A DNA stretch of 12,517 bases from HdN1 sp052035295 (GTDB taxonomy: Bacteria; Pseudomonadota; Gammaproteobacteria; Pseudomonadales; Ketobacteraceae): positions 1 through 12,517 of the forward strand of contig JBPOHS010000069.1 of NCBI GenBank assembly GCA_052035295.1, read 5' to 3'. Position 1 is the stretch's first letter. Each line of letters begins with the position of its first letter. Positions 7,729 to 12,517 of this stretch are shown here, one piece after another. The translations under genes were made by a program, and so were the position numbers. A model generated the notes under the pieces. The model saw only the letters and a list, made by a program, of their open reading frames with translations. It did no database searches and was not told where the DNA came from.

Positions 7729-8209
7729 AACAGGTTCGATAGCCAGTCAGCGTGACCGGGTTCCCCAAGGCATTGCCGGAGGTCACCTGTATCCTCATAT
7801 TGCAATTGGCCGGGACACTGCTCGTTGCGCCACCCCACTCTGCTCTTTCGATAGTAACGGAGAGTGTATATGCACCTAACATGAGGTACTCATTTCCGGC
7901 ATTGTCACGAACCCCTGTCACCGAATAGCCATCATAATCACACACATTATCAAAATCGATGCGGTGCTCTGGTTTTTCCGGGCATAACGTTTTGTAAGTA
8001 GGATCGAGAAAAGGCTTGGCAACAACTTCTTCCATCAACGCTTTGGCTGCGAGCAAGCTCTGCTGCATGACCATGGGATCATCACTGCGAACAAAAATAT
8101 TGGCATAGGTGGAAAACATGGCCGACAGAATCATGCCCGCCACCACAATGGCGATAATCAGTTCAATCAAGGTGGTGCCTTTGCTATTCGACAAGACCTG
8201 ACTCACCAT
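7694..8209 (-). CDS. mshD: MSHA minor pilin MshD
   Basis: MshD is a minor pilin, comparable by position and size to GspI/PilV-type proteins of related systems. The 171 residues have a leader MVSQVLSNSKG and a putative cleavage site G11|TTLIELIIAIVVAG. Glu at +5 is kept, but Thr replaces the usual Phe at +1. After the hydrophobic helix (about 13-32) comes a soluble domain with several cysteines, including the C-terminal CYEFEECSALC. ATG 8209 overlaps mshC by 26 nt and lacks a good ribosome binding site. A TTG at 8194 has GGTGAG seven bases upstream and would give a 6-residue leader, so the start is uncertain. The gene lies inside an overlapping run from mshC to mshQ, so translation is probably coupled. 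Confidence 0.85.
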   Translation of the reverse strand: MVSQVLSNSKGTTLIELIIAIVVAGMILSAMFSTYANIFVRSDDPMVMQQSLLAAKALMEEVVAKPFLDPTYKTLCPEKPEHRIDFDNVCDYDGYSVTGVRDNAGNEYLMLGAYTLSVTIERAEWGGATSSVPANCNMRIQVTSGNALGNPVTLTGYRTCYEFEECSALCN

Positions 8210-8687
8210 GCAAGGTTAATGTGTGCGTACCCACCGCGAGAGAATAAGTGGAAATGCTCACCAGACTCGTCGAGCTTGCTTCCCGTTCGATGGTTCCCGA
8301 AGGATTGAATACAAAAGTGACAGAAGATCCGATGGCACCGGCAGGCAGGTCTGCATTGGCGTAGGCCTCTGATGCTCCAGGCCTGTTGACGGTGTCCGTG
8401 AAATTACTGCTGGCGTAGCTGGCGACGGTGCAAGTACCATCCTGGGAAAGAGAATAGCCACCCGTCGTAATCTCTGCACGTATCCGGCAACCACGCGTCA
8501 CCGCTGCAAGCTGGGAATAACGAAGCCCCTGAAGCAGGTCGTGATAAAACGTTGTCGTTCTGAAGGTATCTTGACTGAAGAAGCGAGGCAACATCGTGAC
8601 GGAGACGATCCCGAGGATCAATACCACCATCACGAGTTCTATGAGGGTAAAGCCTGGCGCGACAGCCTTAAGTCGTCGCGCCGTCAT
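8184..8687 (-). CDS. mshC: MSHA minor pilin MshC
   Basis: MshC is a minor pilin, similar in plan to the GspH/FimT type, thought to help start pilus assembly. The 167 residues have a basic leader MTARRLKAVAPG, a cleavage site G12|FTLIELVMVVLILG with Phe +1 and Glu +5, a helix to about residue 34, and a soluble C-terminal domain with Cys in RGCRIR and GTCTV that could form a disulfide. The ATG at 8687 lies 15 nt after the mshA stop. No purine-rich ribosome binding site is visible before it, so translation may depend on ribosomes leaving mshA. The identity rests on the motif, the size and the place directly after mshA. Confidence 0.87.
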   Translation of the reverse strand: MTARRLKAVAPGFTLIELVMVVLILGIVSVTMLPRFFSQDTFRTTTFYHDLLQGLRYSQLAAVTRGCRIRAEITTGGYSLSQDGTCTVASYASSNFTDTVNRPGASEAYANADLPAGAIGSSVTFVFNPSGTIEREASSTSLVSISTYSLAVGTHTLTLHGESGLVE

Positions 8688-8702
8688 AAGAGCAATGTGT
8701 TA

Positions 8703-9167
8703 TCAGGTGCACGTTGCATCGGCTTGTAACGTCCCGAACAAAAAGGTTGGTGAAGCGCCAGAACCTGCCTCAGTATAATTCACGCAACGGTCACCTGTTG
8801 TTGCGGATTGCAAACGAATAACGGCGACAGTACCGCTGGGGTAGGTGCAGGTAAAATCACCGTTTGTCGCCGTTGTATCGAGCCCGGCAGCTGCACAGAC
8901 ATCTTCATTGTCCGGATAGCCGTTCACGATGTCTACGGCGGTTCCTTCAAGCGAAACCGATGTACCGGTACCACCGGCGGCCAAAAACGCAGAGTGCGCT
9001 ATCACTGCAGAGGACTTCACGGAACCCAGCGCACCTTCGACAACGGCGACTTCCGCATTGGAAGACAGGTCAGCGAATTTTGGCAACGCAACCGCCGAAA
9101 GAATTCCCAGGATGACAATTACCATGATCAATTCGATCAAGGTGAAACCAGACTGCTGTTTCTTCAT
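8703..9167 (-). CDS. mshA: MSHA major pilin subunit MshA
   Basis: MshA is the main structural subunit of the MSHA pilus, processed by a prepilin peptidase (not in this window) and added to the fibre from the inner membrane. The 154 residues have a very short leader MKKQQSG and a cleavage site G7|FTLIELIMVIVILGILSAV, with Phe +1 and Glu +5. After the helix and ALPKFADL comes a soluble domain with four cysteines (91, 107, 128, 153); the C-terminal pair may close the usual disulfide loop. ATG 9167 is preceded by GAGG at 9177-9174 with a six-base spacer, the clearest ribosome binding site in the cluster, in keeping with high expression. Upstream in-frame TTG 9173 and GTT are ignored for that reason. 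The gene follows a 255-bp gap that probably carries its own control signals. Confidence 0.92.
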   Translation of the reverse strand: MKKQQSGFTLIELIMVIVILGILSAVALPKFADLSSNAEVAVVEGALGSVKSSAVIAHSAFLAAGGTGTSVSLEGTAVDIVNGYPDNEDVCAAAGLDTTATNGDFTCTYPSGTVAVIRLQSATTGDRCVNYTEAGSGASPTFLFGTLQADATCT

Positions 9168-9173
9168 AACCAA

Positions 9174-9177
9174 CCTC
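9174..9177 (-). promoter_or_regulatory. Ribosome binding site of mshA
   Basis: GAGG lies six bases before the ATG at 9167 on the minus strand. It supports that ATG over the in-frame TTG at 9173, which would sit directly against the GAGG. Confidence 0.7.
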
Positions 9178-9307
9178 TTTGCACGACAACAACACTGCGC
9201 AGGGATACTGCATTCATGAGCACTGCGCTCAGGCGTGAAACCTGCATGACAACAGAACTTGATTTAAATGTAGCCAACAATAGGAAGGGTCGCACACAAA
9301 AAGCTGC

Positions 9308-9339
9308 AAAAAAGCGCTTGAAATCAGCATTCAAAGGCT
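9308..9339 (-). terminator. Terminator-like hairpin with U tract before mshA
   Basis: On the minus strand AGC-CTT-T-GAA pairs with TTC-AAG-C-GCT around the loop TGCTGAT, giving nine base pairs with one bulged base on each side, followed directly by five T residues. It could reduce read-through from mshG into mshA or act as a leader attenuator. The stem is short and bulged, so strength is uncertain. Confidence 0.35.
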
Positions 9340-9422
9340 CAAAAGGCAACAAAAATAACGAATTTCAAGGATTTAAGAAGCGAAATTAATTTGAAGAAAA
9401 ATGCGTCAAAAGAGTGGGCCGT

Positions 9423-10646
9423 CTACCTGCGCATGGCAGAGCCCAGCTCCCACATGGGCAGGAAAACGCCCAAGGCCAGCACCAACACAAGTATCCCCAT
9501 AAACACCAGCACAATCGGCTCTATCGCATCCGCCAGTTTCTTGAGCTGGAAATCGACTTCTTCTTCATAGAAATCAGAGACATCGTGCAACAGTTTATCC
9601 AGCGCACCGGTCTCCTCCCCCACGGCGATCATCTGCAGGATCAAGGGGGTGAACATGTGAGTGGCTGCGGCAGAACGGGCCAAGGAATCGCCTCGTTCCA
9701 CACCTCGCCGGATATTGCCGATACTTGACTCGATGTAACGATTTCCCAGCGTCGCCCCGACGATTCCCAGCGACTGTACGATGGGCACACCGGATTCTGC
9801 CATCATGGCGAAGGAACGGGTGAAACGCGACAGCGCGATCTTGTTGAGTATGTCGCCAATGATTGGGATTCGCAGTTTGAATTTGTCCCACGTAAGTGCC
9901 CCTTGCTCTGTCTTTTTCCAGGTCATCAAGGCGAAAACAACCCCTCCGGTGACGATCAGAATGACCCACCAATAATTCACGGTAAATTGTGATGTTGCGA
10001 CCAGAATCTGGGTGGGCAACGGCAGGTTTTCGCCCAATTTTCTGAATACCTTGGAAAAACTGGGGATGACAAACAAGTTGATAATCGCCATGGCAAGCAC
10101 CATGGCCGAGAGCACTATCGTGGGATAGCGAAATGCCTGACTGATACGATTACGGGTCTCACGTTCCAGCTCTATATGTTGCATGAGACGCTTGAAGGCT
10201 TCGTCCAGGCGTCCTGTGTTTTCTCCCACGTGAACGAGACTGACAAAAATATGGGAGAAAACATCGCTGCGTTCCTGCATCGCGGTAGCCAGACTGACGC
10301 CTGATTTAAGCCGCGCAGAAATCGCGTGCAAGGCATCCTTGAGCAGCTCGGAACGACTCATTTCTGCCAGACCGCTGACCGCCTGCACAATAGGAATGCC
10401 GGCTCGGGTCAACGCATACATCTGCCGACAAAACATCGACAGGTCATCCAGCGTTACTTTGGGTTTACGAAAATGAATGCGAAAGGATTTTCGTTGCGAA
10501 GACTTATCAATGACCGCTTGCACCCGCACTGGCGTGATGCGCTGACTCTGCAACTGCGCTATGACCTCATCGACGGAGCCACCATCAATTCGGCCTTCCA
10601 CCTTGTCGCCGGAGGCTGTACGCCCCTGATATTGAAAATGAGACAT
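9423..10646 (-). CDS. mshG: MSHA biogenesis inner membrane platform protein MshG
   Basis: MshG is the polytopic inner membrane protein (GspF/PilC family) that couples the ATPase to the growing pilus. The 407 residues start with an MSHFQYQGRTASGDKVEG cytoplasmic segment typical of the family, then two repeated T2SF domains at about 67-190 and 270-390. Each has the paired pattern of an RAGIPIVQAV or ESGVPIVQSL segment followed later by GENTGRLDEA or GEETGALDKL. Hydrophobic segments at about 175-197, 225-243 and 376-397 are the likely membrane helices. The length is normal. The start ATG at 10646 has CGGAG ten bases upstream and lies 17 nt after the mshE stop, so the two genes are one transcription unit. 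Confidence 0.93.
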   Translation of the reverse strand: MSHFQYQGRTASGDKVEGRIDGGSVDEVIAQLQSQRITPVRVQAVIDKSSQRKSFRIHFRKPKVTLDDLSMFCRQMYALTRAGIPIVQAVSGLAEMSRSELLKDALHAISARLKSGVSLATAMQERSDVFSHIFVSLVHVGENTGRLDEAFKRLMQHIELERETRNRISQAFRYPTIVLSAMVLAMAIINLFVIPSFSKVFRKLGENLPLPTQILVATSQFTVNYWWVILIVTGGVVFALMTWKKTEQGALTWDKFKLRIPIIGDILNKIALSRFTRSFAMMAESGVPIVQSLGIVGATLGNRYIESSIGNIRRGVERGDSLARSAAATHMFTPLILQMIAVGEETGALDKLLHDVSDFYEEEVDFQLKKLADAIEPIVLVFMGILVLVLALGVFLPMWELGSAMRR

Positions 10647-10663
10647 CTGCGCATGGCTCCGTT

Positions 10664-12382
10664 TTACATCACCGTAGCCATCGCGCGATCATCGAGCGAT
10701 GCACTTATCTTGAAGACTTCCTGCACGGAAGTCAGCCCGTTTCTGGCATACTCCAGGGCGCAGCGATTCAATGACACATAATGGGGATTCGTCTGCGCAG
10801 CTCTTGCGAATCCCGCAGCGTCACCCTTTCGTAACGCATGCAGCAAGGGCTCATCGAGCTCCAGCAATTCGTACACGCCCATCCGCCCTGCATAGCCCGT
10901 GTTATTGCATTGATGACACCCGGTGCCACGGTAGTAGGTCGCCTGTGCGACACTGGCATCGATATTGGAAAGCCAGATCGATTCCTGCGTGGTAAGCACA
11001 TAGGGCTGTTTGCAATTGCCGCAGATCTTGCGCACGAGACGCTGCGCGATCACTGCTTTCAGCGCCGACGCCACCAGATAGGCATCACATCCCATGTCGA
11101 TCAATCGCATGGCGGTACTGACGGCATCATTGGTGTGCAGTGTGGAAAGCACCAGGTGCCCCGTCATGGCTGCACGCAGGCCAATTTCCGCCGTTTCCTG
11201 ATCGCGCATTTCACCCACCAGAATGATATCCGGGTCCTGACGCAACGCCGTGCGCAGCACCGAAGAGAACGTCAGGCCGATCTTGGCGTGAATTTGCACC
11301 TGGGTCACACGCGGCAAACGGTATTCGATGGGATCTTCTGCCGTGATGATTTTTTTCTCGGGCGTATTGAGCAACGACAGCGCGGAATACAATGTCGTGG
11401 TTTTGCCTGACCCGGTGGGCCCCGTCACCAGCACCATGCCGTGCGGACGTTGTATCAGCGTTTCAAAACGACTGCGCACCGTGGCAGGCATTCCTATCGC
11501 ATCCAGGGAAAGAATGCCGGCAGATTGATCGAGCAGGCGCATGACCACGCACTCCCCATAGGGAGTCGGCAAGGTCGACAAACGAACATCGATGCTTTTT
11601 CCCTGCACACGGATATTGAAACGACCATCCTGTGGCAGACGCTTTTCGGAAATATCGAGCCCCGACATGATTTTCAGGCGGGAAACCAGCGCAGACGCGA
11701 TGCGCTTTTCCTTCATTACCTGTTCCTGCAATTCTCCGTCGATACGCAGACGTACCCGCAGCACTACTTCGTCAGGCTCGATGTGAATATCGGACGCGCG
11801 CACCTGCACCGCATCATCAAAAATATTCTGCAGAAGACGCACAACAGGCGCATCTGTCGTGTCGGTCGCAGTCAGGTTGGCAATATCAAAGTCGGTCTGA
11901 CTGAGCTCGCCTTCGAGTTCCAACGCAATGGATGCGATCTGATCCTGCCGGCGATAAGCGCGGTCCAGCGTATCCAGCAACTCCTGCTCGCGCACGAAGG
12001 CAGGCAGAATCGGTCGGCGAAGTATTTTTTCGAGTTCATCGATCGCCAGCAAATCGAGAGGATCGCCCATGCCAACGAGATAGCCATCGGGCTGTTCGCT
12101 CAGCAGCAGTGCACGAAAACGACGTGCCTGGGTTTCCGGCAGGTGTTTGACGAAATCGTTATTGATACGAAAACGGCTCAGATCAACAAACGGGAAACGA
12201 AAATGATTCGACAGACACTGCAGCAAATTCACTTCCGTGACAAACCCAAGATCAATCAGGGCACGCCCGATTTTCTTGCCCGAGCGCTTTTGCTCTTCCA
12301 GCGCGATCATCAACTGATCCTGGGAAATCAGCCCCTTGGCAAACAGAAGATCCCCGATTCTTACGCGCGGTACCGCAGCCAT
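10664..12382 (-). CDS. mshE: MSHA pilus extension ATPase MshE with MshEN cyclic-di-GMP domain
   Basis: MshE is the cytoplasmic GspE/PilB-type ATPase that drives pilus extension. In Vibrio its N-terminal MshEN domain binds cyclic-di-GMP. The 572 residues show two MshEN motifs: RIGDLLFAKG...L..Q (8-31) and KIGRALIDLG...L..H (37-60). The catalytic half has Walker A GPTGSGKT (321-328), an Asp box AEDPIEY (348-354), Walker B with Glu391 in ILVGEMRDQE, and a His box STLHTNDA (413-420). A zinc-type tetracysteine is formed by CGNC (454-457) and CHQC (489-492). All ATPase motifs are intact. The second MshEN motif ends in His60 where Gln is usual. The start ATG at 12382 lies 3 nt after the mshL stop, so translation is probably coupled. 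Confidence 0.95.
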   Translation of the reverse strand: MAAVPRVRIGDLLFAKGLISQDQLMIALEEQKRSGKKIGRALIDLGFVTEVNLLQCLSNHFRFPFVDLSRFRINNDFVKHLPETQARRFRALLLSEQPDGYLVGMGDPLDLLAIDELEKILRRPILPAFVREQELLDTLDRAYRRQDQIASIALELEGELSQTDFDIANLTATDTTDAPVVRLLQNIFDDAVQVRASDIHIEPDEVVLRVRLRIDGELQEQVMKEKRIASALVSRLKIMSGLDISEKRLPQDGRFNIRVQGKSIDVRLSTLPTPYGECVVMRLLDQSAGILSLDAIGMPATVRSRFETLIQRPHGMVLVTGPTGSGKTTTLYSALSLLNTPEKKIITAEDPIEYRLPRVTQVQIHAKIGLTFSSVLRTALRQDPDIILVGEMRDQETAEIGLRAAMTGHLVLSTLHTNDAVSTAMRLIDMGCDAYLVASALKAVIAQRLVRKICGNCKQPYVLTTQESIWLSNIDASVAQATYYRGTGCHQCNNTGYAGRMGVYELLELDEPLLHALRKGDAAGFARAAQTNPHYVSLNRCALEYARNGLTSVQEVFKISASLDDRAMATVM

Positions 12383-12385
12383 GCC

Positions 12386-12517
12386 TTAGCGCTCCCGATC
12401 GCCAACAGGAGCCAGTGCCTGTTCCCAGTCAATGTCGTCGGGCTGTTGCACGCGCGGCCGCAACAGAATGACCAACTCGCTCTTGACGCGCGTGTCGCGA
12501 TTCTGGTTGAACAGCAT
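12386..12517 (-). CDS. mshL: MSHA secretin MshL, C-terminal end only
   Basis: Only the last 43 codons are in the window; the gene continues beyond base 12517, and the Met codon at the very edge is internal rather than a start. The peptide includes LFNQNRDTRVKSELVILLRP, the conserved end of the secretin domain (family of GspD/PilQ/MshL), in which the KSELVILLRP block is typical. A short acidic tail follows. MshL forms the outer membrane ring through which the pilus leaves the cell. The TAA at 12388-12386 lies 3 nt before the mshE start. The family is clear; the specific name MshL is inferred from its place before mshE and mshG. Confidence 0.85.
   Translation of the reverse strand: MLFNQNRDTRVKSELVILLRPRVQQPDDIDWEQALAPVGDRER

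Larger units (their letters stand above)
9168..9422 (-). other. AT-rich untranslated region between mshG and mshA
   Basis: This 255-bp gap is the only long one in the msh cluster and occupies the place where mshF and mshB lie in Vibrio; no gene for either is seen. By direct count 9301-9360 is 38% GC and 9361-9420 is 33% GC, clearly lower than the genes around it. The transcribed strand reads as U-rich. It holds a terminator-like hairpin (9308-9339) and two small palindromes near mshA. TTGACG occurs shortly after the mshG stop, but no good -10 element stands at the right distance, and no GG-N10-GC sigma-54 pattern was found. A separate mshA promoter is therefore likely but not located. Confidence 0.55.

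Noticed and set aside
8808..9389. + strand frame of 193 codons opposite mshA and its leader
   Set aside because: It is the complement of mshA followed by low-complexity Lys-rich translation of the A-rich leader; no ribosome binding site or family resemblance.
9383..9413. TTGACG considered as the -35 box of an mshA promoter
   Set aside because: The only -10-like sequence, TAATTT, is 15 bases away and matches the consensus poorly.
12515..12517. Met codon at the right edge as the start of a 43-residue gene
   Set aside because: The peptide is the conserved end of a secretin, so the Met is an internal residue of mshL.

Overview
The window reads as chromosomal DNA of a gammaproteobacterium. Two things point there: the order DUF4124 gene, ntrB, ntrC, which in many gammaproteobacteria follows glnA, and a mannose-sensitive haemagglutinin (MSHA) type IV pilus cluster of the Vibrio/Shewanella type. 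The genus cannot be told from the sequence. I see no rRNA, tRNA, insertion sequence, integrase, CRISPR array or phage gene.

Left part (1-3370, + strand): the end of a secreted DUF4124 protein gene, a 308-bp gap with a sigma-54-like promoter (748-764) and a possible NtrC half-site, then ntrB (sensor kinase) and ntrC (sigma-54 activator). NtrB sets the phosphorylation of NtrC according to nitrogen status. The promoter-like site suggests that ntrBC can be expressed apart from the genes upstream, possibly under its own NtrC.

Right part (3373-12517, - strand, so transcription runs from high to low coordinates): the end of mshL (outer membrane secretin), then mshE (extension ATPase with an MshEN domain), mshG (inner membrane platform), a 255-bp AT-rich gap, mshA (major pilin), mshC, mshD, mshO and mshP (minor pilins) and mshQ (large exported protein with a PA14-like and a DUF6701 region). 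From mshC to mshQ each gene overlaps the next. ATP hydrolysis by MshE drives MshG to add MshA subunits, the pilus leaves through MshL, and the minor pilins prime assembly. Compared with the Vibrio order, mshM and mshN are missing between mshL and mshE, and mshF and mshB between mshG and mshA.

The two units converge. ntrC and mshQ end 2 bp apart inside a perfect 9-bp inverted repeat that could end transcription in both directions. I found no previously undescribed system here. The points worth a second look are the shared 3' hairpin, the promoter in front of ntrB, the reduced msh gene set, a terminator-like hairpin in the mshA leader, a changed residue in the second cyclic-di-GMP motif of MshE, and a possible lipoprotein signal on MshQ.
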